Assembly: GCA_945873755.1 (NCBI GenBank)
Contig: CAMCEM010000009.1
Span: 1-40,216 of the forward strand
Length of the DNA: 40,216 nt
From: Chitinophaga pinensis
GTDB lineage: Bacteria; Bacteroidota; Bacteroidia; UKL13-3
Direction of reading: 5' to 3'
Part shown: piece by piece, positions 9,174-16,680 of the stretch
Layout: every line of letters starts with the position of its first letter
Numbering within the stretch: position 1 is the first letter of the stretch
Made by a program: the position numbers and the translations under genes
The notes under the pieces: generated by a model
Told to the model about the DNA's origin: nothing
What the model saw: only the letters and a program-made list of their open reading frames with translations
Database searches by the model: none

Positions 9174-10568
9174 TTACGCAGTAGCTTTATCAATTACAAT
9201 TTGAACATTGGGTTCTTCTTTTATTTGTCCCCAACCGCCCCATACATTTTTTACATTGGTAAAACCTAAAGTTTTTAGTGCTGCAGCGCCAACCATGCTT
9301 CGGTATCCACCAGCACAATGAACCAATATTTCTTGGTCTTTTTCCAACTCATCGCTTCCTGTTAAAATTTCACTTAATTGAATATTTTTAGCATTGGCTA
9401 AATGTCCAGTTGCAAACTCAGTTGGTTTACGAACATCTATTATTACTGCATCAGGATTATGCAAACTATCTAACACCAATTCTTCTGCTGTAATACTAAT
9501 TATCATGTCCCATTTTTTATCAGCATTTTTCCAAGCTTCAAATCCTCCATCTAAAAAACCTTTGATATTATCGAAACCAACTCTGGTTAAACGTTCAACT
9601 GATTCTTTTTCAGTTTCAGGTTTGGCAACAATAATAATTGGTGTATGAAGGTCTAGCAAGGTTGCAGCCCAAATGGCATATTGTCCATTCAATCCAAAAT
9701 TGTAAGATTTAGGAATAAAGCCAAGTTCAAAATCATCGGCCACACGGGTATCAATAATGATGGCACCTTCTACATAATATTCTTCAAATTTTGCCAAAGG
9801 CAACGCCAATAAACCATTTTCAATTACACTTTCAAAACTGGCATAACCTTGTTTATTTAGTTTTGCATCTTTAAAAAAGTAACTTGGTGCTGGCGCAATT
9901 CCTGTAGTGATGGCTGTAATAAAATCAGCTTCACTCATAGGTTGCAAAGCATAGTTCGTAGCTTTTTGAATACCAATGGTACTGAAAGTTTCTTTACCAA
10001 TATTTTTACCACAAGCCGAACCGGGACCATGAGCAGGATATACAATTACATCATCGGCTAAAGGCATAATTTTAGTATGTAATGAGTTGTACATTTTAGC
10101 AGCTAATTCTTCTTTGTTCATAAATCCATCCAACAAATCTGGTCTTCCAACATCCCCAACAAATAAAGTATCACCAGTAAATACACAATAATCTTTACCA
10201 CTTTCATCTTTTAACAAAAAACTACTCGATTCCAATGTATGACCAGGAGTATGAAGAACTGTAATTGATATATTTCCAAGTTTAAATGCTTCATTATCTT
10301 TTGCCACATGCACTGGAAAACTAGTTTCAGTTGTTGGACCATAAATAATGGTTGCACCTGTTTTTTTAGCTAAATCAATATGACCGCTTACAAAATCTGC
10401 ATGAAAATGTGTTTCAAAAATATACTTAATTTTAGCTCCATTTGCGGTAGCTTTATCAATATACATTTGGTAATCGCGCAATGGATCAATAATGGCTACT
10501 TCGCCATTGCTTTCTATAAAATACGCTGCTTGTGCCAAGCAATTGGTATAAAGTTGTTCTATAATCAT
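9174..10568 (-). CDS. MBL-fold persulfide dioxygenase-like protein with two rhodanese domains
   Basis: The 464-residue protein has an N-terminal metallo-beta-lactamase domain (about 1-240) with ETHFHAD (H54, H56, D58), TPGH (H110), TGDTLF (D133) and PAHGPGS (H180), the metal ligands of the ETHE1/CstB/glyoxalase II group. Two rhodanese domains follow. The first (about 255-350) has VAKPE where the active-site loop should be and so lacks the catalytic Cys. The second (about 365-455) has HCAGGYRS with Cys418. The layout resembles CstB-like persulfide dioxygenase-sulfurtransferases, which oxidise persulfides in the cytoplasm. The reaction is inferred from the family. No sulfide regulator or transporter is adjacent. 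Confidence 0.88.
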   Translation of the reverse strand: MIIEQLYTNCLAQAAYFIESNGEVAIIDPLRDYQMYIDKATANGAKIKYIFETHFHADFVSGHIDLAKKTGATIIYGPTTETSFPVHVAKDNEAFKLGNISITVLHTPGHTLESSSFLLKDESGKDYCVFTGDTLFVGDVGRPDLLDGFMNKEELAAKMYNSLHTKIMPLADDVIVYPAHGPGSACGKNIGKETFSTIGIQKATNYALQPMSEADFITAITTGIAPAPSYFFKDAKLNKQGYASFESVIENGLLALPLAKFEEYYVEGAIIIDTRVADDFELGFIPKSYNFGLNGQYAIWAATLLDLHTPIIIVAKPETEKESVERLTRVGFDNIKGFLDGGFEAWKNADKKWDMIISITAEELVLDSLHNPDAVIIDVRKPTEFATGHLANAKNIQLSEILTGSDELEKDQEILVHCAGGYRSMVGAAALKTLGFTNVKNVWGGWGQIKEEPNVQIVIDKATA

Positions 10569-10601
10569 GTTATTTATTGATTTTTGATTTGGAGATTTAA
10601 A

Positions 10602-10633
10602 GATTGTTGAATTGCTAGATTGTTGAATTGCTA
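10602..10633. repeat. 16-bp tandem direct repeat
   Basis: GATTGTTGAATTGCTA occurs twice head to tail (10602-10617 and 10618-10633) just upstream of the MBL-rhodanese start. Confidence 0.7.
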
Positions 10634-10665
10634 ATTGCAGTTTAAGTGAACTATAATTTAATTAC

Positions 10666-10698
10666 TTCGCATTTTTGTCATTCCGAATTCCGAATTCC
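10666..10698. repeat. Dispersed TTCGCATTTTTGTCA element, copy 1
   Basis: TTCGCATTTTTGTCA is followed by TCCGAAT repeated, in the gap after the SUI1-like gene. A second copy (23126-23158) overlaps the end of the symporter gene. The two share the first 15 bases exactly and the TCCGNA-TCCGNA pattern after them. Confidence 0.65.
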
Positions 10699-10700
10699 AT

Positions 10701-11045
10701 TTACCCGCCTGCTTTTTTAGCTTTGTAACCCAGTTTAATTAAATGTGCTAAAATTTTATCTCTAAATTCACCTTGAATCAATATTTCACCATCTTTTACT
10801 GTTCCACCCACTCCACATAATTTTTTCAAAGAAGAACCTAAGGTATTTAAATCATCATCAGTGCCAATGAAACCATTAACTGCCGAAACTACTTTACCTG
10901 CTCGGTTCTTTTTATCTAAAAATATTTTTAGGTTCTGTTGGTTATTAGGCAATGTGGAAGCTGATTCTTCGTGCTCTATTTCATAGCTAAAGTTAGTATC
11001 TGTGCTATAAACAACACCTGTTATATTTTTGTTTTTATTGCTCAT
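10701..11045 (-). CDS. SUI1/YciH-family translation initiation factor-like protein
   Basis: The 114-residue protein ends in a SUI1/eIF1 domain (about 45-112) with LGSSLKKLCGVGGTVKDGEILIQG split across the typical strand-helix order, KILAHL and a basic KAKKAGG tail. The leading 45 residues are polar and poorly conserved in this family. YciH proteins bind the ribosome and influence start-site fidelity; in bacteria their role is partly unclear. Length fits the family. A divergent tiny ORF starts at 11171. Confidence 0.88.
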   Translation of the reverse strand: MSNKNKNITGVVYSTDTNFSYEIEHEESASTLPNNQQNLKIFLDKKNRAGKVVSAVNGFIGTDDDLNTLGSSLKKLCGVGGTVKDGEILIQGEFRDKILAHLIKLGYKAKKAGG

Positions 11046-11170
11046 TTTTATGTTTTTTCAAATCAAAGAAAATAACTTGAATAGTTGCCAAATTTCGTAA
11101 GTAATTTTGAAATACAAAATTTTATATTTCAAATGCCAAACATTCATTGAAAATAGTTCAATTTTGCAGT

Positions 11171-11326
11171 ATGATTACTAAACCTTTAAAAACCGATAAT
11201 GAAGAAAATGAGGAGGAAAATGGTAAAAAAAAATACAAGTATTCTTTTTTAGAAATTGCTCAAAAAATAAGTGACAATGAAGAAGAAGAAAGCTTAACAA
11301 ATACTGAAAAAGAAGAAGAGAATTAA
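11171..11326 (+). CDS. Tiny acidic protein (51 residues), hypothetical
   Basis: An ATG at 11171 opens a 51-codon frame closed by TAA at 11324-11326. The product is dominated by Glu, Lys and Asn with one short more hydrophobic stretch (YKYSFLEIAQKIS, about 24-36) and two Glu clusters. I recognise no family. The opposite-strand frame over the same bases (11178-11366) is low-complexity and looks like its shadow. It precedes hicB by 85 nt and is divergent from the SUI1-like gene. It could be real or a chance frame in AT-rich DNA. Confidence 0.4.
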   Translation: MITKPLKTDNEENEEENGKKKYKYSFLEIAQKISDNEEEESLTNTEKEEEN

Positions 11327-11372
11327 CATTAACAATCTTGAATAACAAAAACTGAATCAATTTCATAATTTA

Positions 11373-11404
11373 TTGTTGATTTTAAAAACAATTATTTACA
11401 TTTG
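11373..11404 (+). promoter_or_regulatory. Bacteroidota-type promoter for hicBA
   Basis: TACATTTG (11397-11404) matches the -7 consensus TAnnTTTG exactly, and TTGTTG lies 18-21 nt upstream. The box ends only 7 nt before the hicB ATG, so the transcript should have almost no 5' leader. Confidence 0.5.
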
Positions 11405-11411
11405 AAAAACA

Positions 11412-11627
11412 ATGACAATTCAAAAAACATACACTGCAAGTATTCATAAGGAAATAGATTTATATGTGGCAACATGTGTAGAAGTAGGAACTGTAAGTCA
11501 AGGCAATAGTTTAGAAGAAGCTTTAGAAAACTTAAAAGAAGCTACTGAATTATACTTAGAAGAGTTTCCACAAGCAAGTTTTTCGCCTACATTTATCACT
11601 ACTTTTTCTACTGAAATATATGCCTAA
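11412..11627 (+). CDS. hicB: HicB-family antitoxin (short form)
   Basis: The 71-residue protein has the HicB partial RNase H-like fold: YTASIHKEIDLYVATCVEVG (about 7-26), QGNSLEEALENLKEAT (30-45) and LYLEEF. It is expected to bind and neutralise HicA, the gene for which overlaps it by 8 nt (first ATG) or follows by 1 nt (second ATG). No C-terminal HTH or ribbon-helix-helix domain is present, unlike longer HicB proteins that autoregulate; DNA binding would need another partner. The antitoxin-first order is common outside Escherichia coli. Confidence 0.88.
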   Translation: MTIQKTYTASIHKEIDLYVATCVEVGTVSQGNSLEEALENLKEATELYLEEFPQASFSPTFITTFSTEIYA

Positions 11628-11847
11628 AATGCCAAGAATATCTGGTAAAGAATTTCTGAAAATTTTAGCAGTTTTTGGCTTTGAAATTATAAGACAAAAA
11701 GGAAGTCATGTGGTTTTAAAAAAGAAAACAATTGATGGCGAATTAGGTACTGTTGTGCCAATGCATAAAGAACTTGCAGAGGGTACTATAAGAGGTATTT
11801 TAAAGCAAGCAAAAATAGATGTTGATGATTTTATGAAAGAGCTTTAA
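11620..11847 (+). CDS. hicA: HicA-family mRNA interferase toxin
   Basis: The 75-residue protein has the dsRBD-like HicA fold: SGKEFLKILAVFGFE, RQKGSHVVLKK with the catalytic His30, VVPMHKELAEGTIRGILKQAKI. HicA toxins cleave mRNA and halt growth until HicB binds them. Two Met codons are possible (11620 and 11629); the first overlaps hicB by 8 nt and fits translational coupling, the second leaves 1 nt. The stop is 8 nt from the stop of the convergent lipid kinase gene. Confidence 0.9.
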   Translation: MPKMPRISGKEFLKILAVFGFEIIRQKGSHVVLKKKTIDGELGTVVPMHKELAEGTIRGILKQAKIDVDDFMKEL

Positions 11848-11855
11848 AAGTTTTT

Positions 11856-12734
11856 TCACCCAACAATTACCTTCAAACTTTGCTTAAACATTTTAAAGTT
11901 TATTTGACTGTCTAAAACCATTGCTTCGCCATCAATATTGGCAACTTCTTTTTCGTTTCTAGCTATTGAAATTTGATCTGTTTTAAAGGTTTGAACAAAT
12001 GGCAAATCACTCACATCACCTTTAAACAATTTGTAAGCAATTTGAGGAACTTGCCAAATTTTAAAACTACTAAAAACTACTACATCAAATAATCCATCGT
12101 TATAAATTGCATTAGGCGAAACAAAAGCATTATTGCCAAACTGAGTTCCATTACACACGCAAATCATGAATGCATTTACAGTAGTTTGTTCTCCATTATA
12201 ATGCAAATGATAGCTTTTGTTTTTATAGGTTGCGAATTCTTGCAATGTAATTTTTGCGTACGTTTTAAATCCGCGCGAGCTGGCTTTGGAAAACAAATTG
12301 GCAATATGTGCATCAAATCCTACTCCTGCTATGTTTATAAAAAATTGGTTGTTGGCTTTACAAGTATCAATGGTTTTTATTTTGCGGGAATTAATTAGTT
12401 GTAACGCTTTTTCTGGATTAGTTGAAATGTTTAATTCATGGGCCAATCCATTGCCACTTCCCATGGGAATAATCCCTAATATTTTATTTGTATTTACTAA
12501 GTATTGAGCCACATTATTTATAGTTCCGTCACCTCCTACGGCCACCACAACATCGGCTTCAACTGCACTGGCAGCGGCCAAATGATGGTTACTTTCTTGA
12601 CCTTGAGTAAAAAATATTTTTACATCAAATAGGTTTTTATCCATGTGCTTTTCAATTAATGATGGCACATTATTTTTGTTTATTCCTCCTGAAATTGGGT
12701 TGATTATAAAATGTATTTTCTGTTTTAAAATCAT
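11856..12734 (-). CDS. Diacylglycerol kinase-like lipid kinase (YegS/BmrU family)
   Basis: With the start at MILKQKIHFIINP the product is 292 residues. Family marks are INPISGG near the N-terminus, the nucleotide-binding VAVGGDGTIN (GGDGT about 67-71), PMGSGNGLAHEL (about 92-101) and the C-terminal IDGEAM motif. Such kinases phosphorylate diacylglycerol or a similar lipid at the inner membrane; the exact lipid is unknown. I chose this Met because it lies 1 nt after the rmuC stop (TAACATG); an upstream in-frame ATG at 12755 would overlap rmuC by 20 nt. The gene is therefore coupled to rmuC. Its stop is 8 nt from that of hicA. Confidence 0.92.
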   Translation of the reverse strand: MILKQKIHFIINPISGGINKNNVPSLIEKHMDKNLFDVKIFFTQGQESNHHLAAASAVEADVVVAVGGDGTINNVAQYLVNTNKILGIIPMGSGNGLAHELNISTNPEKALQLINSRKIKTIDTCKANNQFFINIAGVGFDAHIANLFSKASSRGFKTYAKITLQEFATYKNKSYHLHYNGEQTTVNAFMICVCNGTQFGNNAFVSPNAIYNDGLFDVVVFSSFKIWQVPQIAYKLFKGDVSDLPFVQTFKTDQISIARNEKEVANIDGEAMVLDSQINFKMFKQSLKVIVG

Positions 12735-12735
12735 G

Positions 12736-14076
12736 TTATTTTTCAGCCCTGTCAATAAGCGACTGTGGTAATTGTTTATCGGCTTTAGCTCCTAATGTTT
12801 TCAACTCTTCAAAACGACTAATTATGTTTCCTCTTCCATCAATTAATTTGTTCATTGCATCGCTATAATTGGATTTGGTTTGATCAATTTTTTTTCCGAC
12901 TTCCAAAATATCTTTTATGAATCCTTCAAATTTATCGTATAAATCGCCCGCTTTTTTTGCAATTTCAATGGCATTATTGCTCTGTTTTTCGTTACGCCAA
13001 ATACTTGCCACAGTTCTTAAAGTAGCTAGTAATGTTGAAGGACTAACAATAACAATATTCTTTTCAAAAGCATCATTAAATAAACCCGAATCGCTTTGTA
13101 CAGCTAAGGCAAAAGCTGGTTCTATGGGAATAAATAACAACACAAAATCTAAGCTTTGAATTTGATGAATGCTTTGATATGATTTTGCGCTTAACCCTTT
13201 TATGTGTGTTTTTAGTGAAAGCAAATGTTCTTTTGAAGCTAAAATTCTTTCTTCCTCTGTGTCGGCTGATGAAAATCGTTCATAAGCATTTAATGATACT
13301 TTACTGTCAATAACCAATGTTTTATTTTCGGGTAAATTTATAATTACATCGGGTTGCAACCTTTTTCCTTCATCGTTAGTAAAACTTTCTTGTACTTTGT
13401 ATTCACTGCCTTTTACCAATCCTGATTTTTCTAAAACACTTTCTAAAATAAACTCGCCCCAATTGCCTTGCGTTTTATTTTCGCCTTTTAGTGCTTTAGT
13501 TAGGTTATTGGCTTCTTTGCTCATTTGTTGGTTTAGCTGTTGCAGCATTTCCAACTGATTTTTTAGTGAAGCGCGTTCTTTGCCTTCACTCACATAAACA
13601 TCATTTACTTTCTTTTCAAAGTCTTTAATTTTTTCGCCTAACGGATTTAAAATTTCACCTAAGTTTGTTTTGTTTTGCTCAGTGAATTTTTGACTTTTAT
13701 CGTCAAAAATTTTATTTGCTAGGTTTTCAAATTCTTTAGTAAATCGTTCATTTAAAGTGGTAATTTCTGCTTTGTGTTCAGTCAATTTATTTTGCAAGTT
13801 TTCACTATCACTTTTTTGCGATGTAAGTTGTTTCGATAAATTTAATATTTCATCTTGCAATATTTTACCTTCCGATTTTAAAGTTGCATTATCTGTTTTC
13901 AATAAATTATTTTCTGCTTGTAATGATGATTTGGCATTGCTTTCAGTTAAAATCTGTTGTTGCAATTCATTAAAAGCGTTGGTGTTTTCGACCGTTTGAG
14001 TTGATTTACTTTTGTTAAATAGCCAACCCAATAAAAATCCTATCGCTATTCCAACTATTAAAAATACTATGTCCAT
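12736..14076 (-). CDS. rmuC: RmuC-family DNA recombination protein
   Basis: The 446-residue protein has an N-terminal transmembrane helix (about 3-20), a long coiled coil (about 35-150, many Leu/Gln/Lys heptads) and the RmuC core (about 195-425) with GNWGEFILESVLEKSGL, QPDVIINLPENKTLVIDSKVSL and LLFIPIEPAFALA. These are the nuclease-like motifs of RmuC, a protein that limits DNA inversion at short inverted repeats in E. coli. It follows recQ on the same strand but a terminator-like hairpin (14122-14141) lies between, and the lipid kinase gene follows directly. Confidence 0.93.
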   Translation of the reverse strand: MDIVFLIVGIAIGFLLGWLFNKSKSTQTVENTNAFNELQQQILTESNAKSSLQAENNLLKTDNATLKSEGKILQDEILNLSKQLTSQKSDSENLQNKLTEHKAEITTLNERFTKEFENLANKIFDDKSQKFTEQNKTNLGEILNPLGEKIKDFEKKVNDVYVSEGKERASLKNQLEMLQQLNQQMSKEANNLTKALKGENKTQGNWGEFILESVLEKSGLVKGSEYKVQESFTNDEGKRLQPDVIINLPENKTLVIDSKVSLNAYERFSSADTEEERILASKEHLLSLKTHIKGLSAKSYQSIHQIQSLDFVLLFIPIEPAFALAVQSDSGLFNDAFEKNIVIVSPSTLLATLRTVASIWRNEKQSNNAIEIAKKAGDLYDKFEGFIKDILEVGKKIDQTKSNYSDAMNKLIDGRGNIISRFEELKTLGAKADKQLPQSLIDRAEK

Positions 14077-14109
14077 ACTTACTTTTTATTCTATTTATTT
14101 TATGAAAAA

Positions 14110-14147
14110 GAGATAAAAAAAGCCATCATAAAGTTGATGGCATTTTT
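14110..14147 (-). terminator. Rho-independent terminator after recQ
   Basis: GCCATCA (14122-14128) and TGATGGC (14135-14141) form a 7-bp stem with a 6-nt loop. On the minus strand the stem is followed by seven T residues; the plus strand also has a T run, so it could work both ways. Confidence 0.75.
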
Positions 14148-14168
14148 TAAAATAATTTTTGCTTGGCA

Positions 14169-16427
14169 TTAATTAGCCATTTCGCTAACAAAATGAATGT
14201 GCATTAAATGCAAATCGTCTTTTGTAAATTCATCTCCAAATTCACTCATAGCAGCTTCTACTACGTTTTCATTTGTTTCTCTAAAAAAGTCCATTACATA
14301 ACCAATATTTTCTTCATCGGCCAAATCGTTAACATATTTTTTCAAGCTTAATTTTGTACCAGAATAAACTATATTTTCTATTTCAGATAACAGTTCATCC
14401 ATTTTCATATTTTGACTTCGTGCTATATCTGCTAAAGCAATTTTTTTATCGATATTGGTTATAATAACAACTTTTTTAGCTGATTTATTTACAACCGATT
14501 TTATTACAACATCTTCAGTTCTTTCTATTTCATTTTCTTTAACATATTTTTCAATTACTGCTAAAAAAGGCTTGCCATATTTTGTAGCTTTTCCTGGGTT
14601 TACTCCACTTATTTTGCTCAATTCATCCAAGGTAATTGGATATTTAAAAGCCATTTCTTGAAGTGATGTTTCTTGGAAAATAATGTATGGTGGTAGGTTT
14701 TTTGCTTTTGCTTCTTTTTTACATAAGTCTTTTAGCATTGCAAAAAGTTCTTCGTCATAAACCATTTCTACATTTCCACCATCATCATCATCATCGGTAA
14801 ATCGTTCAAATTTGGTATCTAAAGCTACCTCAAAAGTAGTTGGGTTTAATATAAACTCATCGCCTTTTTCACTTACACTTAATAAGCCATATGTTTCTAT
14901 ATTTTTGGTAACTTGTCCGTTTAGCAACAAACTACGTAAAACTGATTTCCAAAAATTTTCTTCTTTGTCTTTTCCTTTTCCAAAATAAGGCGATTTATCA
15001 AGCCCTCCCAATTGAACTTCATGGCTTTTTTTGCCAATAATCATATCAACGGTAACTTTTAAAATTTGCTTACTTTTGGTTGAATTGATGGTTTGTAATG
15101 CCAAAACAGCTTCTGTTCTTGCATCCATTTTTTCTTTTGGATGTTTACAATTGTCACATCTATCGTTACATTTATTGTCATTGTATTCTTCACCAAAATA
15201 ATTCAATAAAAACTTACGTCTGCATGCAGAAGTTTCGGCAAAAGCTTGCATTTCAAATATTAACAACTCGCCAATTTCTCTTTCTGCAACTGGTTTGTCT
15301 TTTAAAAACTTTTCTAGTTTTTCTGCATCAGCTGGGTTATAATACATAACACATTCACCATCTAATCCATCTCTTCCGGCACGGCCAGTTTCTTGGTAAT
15401 ATCCTTCTATACTTTTTGGAATGTCGTAGTGAATAACAAAACGAACATCTGGCTTATCAATTCCCATTCCAAAAGCAATAGTTGCAACAATTACATCAGC
15501 ATCTTCCATTAAAAACTTATCCTGATGATCGGCCCTCATTTTGGCATCTAAACCCGCATGATAAGGCAACGCTTTTATTCCATTTGCTTGTAAAATGCTT
15601 GCAATTTCTTCAACTTTTTTTCTGCTTAAACAATAAATAATACCTGATTTATTATTCATGCGTTGTTTAATGTACGAAACAATGTCTTTCATTGCCTCGC
15701 CCTTTTTACCTTTTGAACGTACTTCGTAATATAAATTATCTCTGTTAAAAGACGATTTAAAAACCGTAGCATCCAACATTTGAAGGTTTTTTTGAATATC
15801 TTGTTGTACTTTAGGGGTAGCAGTAGCGGTTAAAGCCATAACTGGAACATCTTTAATTTCCTTAATCATTGCTTTTATTCTTCTGTACTCAGGCCTAAAA
15901 TCGTGACCCCATTCTGATATACAATGTGCTTCATCAACCGCTACAAATGAAATATTGATTGATTTTAAAAAATCAATTGTTTCATCTTTTTTTAGCGTTT
16001 CGGGTGCTATGTACAATAGTTTTGTTTTGCCGTCAGTTATGTCTTGCTTTACAGCTGTTATTTCAGTTTTATTTAACGATGAGTTTAAAAAGTGAGCAAC
16101 CTTATCGCTTCCAAGAGAACGAATGGCATCAACTTGGTTTTTCATTAATGCTATTAATGGTGAAATGATAATGGCTGTTCCTTCTTTTATTAATGCTGGT
16201 AACTGATAGCAAAGCGACTTTCCTCCTCCTGTTGGCATAATTACAAAAGTGTCATCACCATTCATTAGTGTTTGAATAATGGCTTCTTGCTCGTCTTTAA
16301 AACCTTCAAAACCAAAGTATTTATGAAGGGCTTCTTTTAAATTTACAGTGCTTGGGGATAGCATGGCTTTATCTTCCTCGTTTTTTGAAATTACCGCTTT
16401 TTTGGGGGCACTTTTTGTCTCTTTCAT
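14169..16427 (-). CDS. recQ: ATP-dependent DNA helicase RecQ
   Basis: The 752-residue protein has superfamily 2 helicase domains (about 30-365) with Walker A TGGGKS (66-71), DEAH (165-168), TATAT (200-204) and motif VI QETGRAGRDG (345-354). The Zn-binding part has C402, C420, C424 and C427, followed by the RQC winged helix (about 435-545) and an HRDC domain (about 556-635, ISGVNPGKATKYG). An extra C-terminal region of about 110 residues resembles a helical-hairpin extension found in Bacteroidota RecQ. It unwinds recombination and fork intermediates. The N-terminus is Lys-rich; the first Met of the frame is used. An Asp run (545-549) separates RQC and HRDC. Confidence 0.95.
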   Translation of the reverse strand: MKETKSAPKKAVISKNEEDKAMLSPSTVNLKEALHKYFGFEGFKDEQEAIIQTLMNGDDTFVIMPTGGGKSLCYQLPALIKEGTAIIISPLIALMKNQVDAIRSLGSDKVAHFLNSSLNKTEITAVKQDITDGKTKLLYIAPETLKKDETIDFLKSINISFVAVDEAHCISEWGHDFRPEYRRIKAMIKEIKDVPVMALTATATPKVQQDIQKNLQMLDATVFKSSFNRDNLYYEVRSKGKKGEAMKDIVSYIKQRMNNKSGIIYCLSRKKVEEIASILQANGIKALPYHAGLDAKMRADHQDKFLMEDADVIVATIAFGMGIDKPDVRFVIHYDIPKSIEGYYQETGRAGRDGLDGECVMYYNPADAEKLEKFLKDKPVAEREIGELLIFEMQAFAETSACRRKFLLNYFGEEYNDNKCNDRCDNCKHPKEKMDARTEAVLALQTINSTKSKQILKVTVDMIIGKKSHEVQLGGLDKSPYFGKGKDKEENFWKSVLRSLLLNGQVTKNIETYGLLSVSEKGDEFILNPTTFEVALDTKFERFTDDDDDGGNVEMVYDEELFAMLKDLCKKEAKAKNLPPYIIFQETSLQEMAFKYPITLDELSKISGVNPGKATKYGKPFLAVIEKYVKENEIERTEDVVIKSVVNKSAKKVVIITNIDKKIALADIARSQNMKMDELLSEIENIVYSGTKLSLKKYVNDLADEENIGYVMDFFRETNENVVEAAMSEFGDEFTKDDLHLMHIHFVSEMAN

Positions 16428-16680
16428 TTTGTTTTTTTACTTAATAAAAAGTACGCTAATTTAAGTCCTCAAAACCGTTATATAAAATTATTTATATAAA
16501 ATTATTATTAATCATCAATTTAAACATATAAGAGGCTTAAATGCTTGTTAATATTGAGACTTATTATTTTTTATAAAATAAATGAAGCAAAAAAATAAAA
16601 AATAAAAGCGCGTTTTTTAAATTTTTTTTTAATAAATAAATCTTTTTTATAACGTTTGCACAATCAAATTTTCAATTTAA

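Noticed and set aside
8978-9184. 68-residue plus-strand frame
   Set aside because: It covers dispersed hairpin repeats and the palindrome insertion and has no family features.
11178-11366. Minus-strand Leu/Phe-rich frame
   Set aside because: It mirrors the acidic plus-strand ORF at 11171-11326 and has low-complexity composition.
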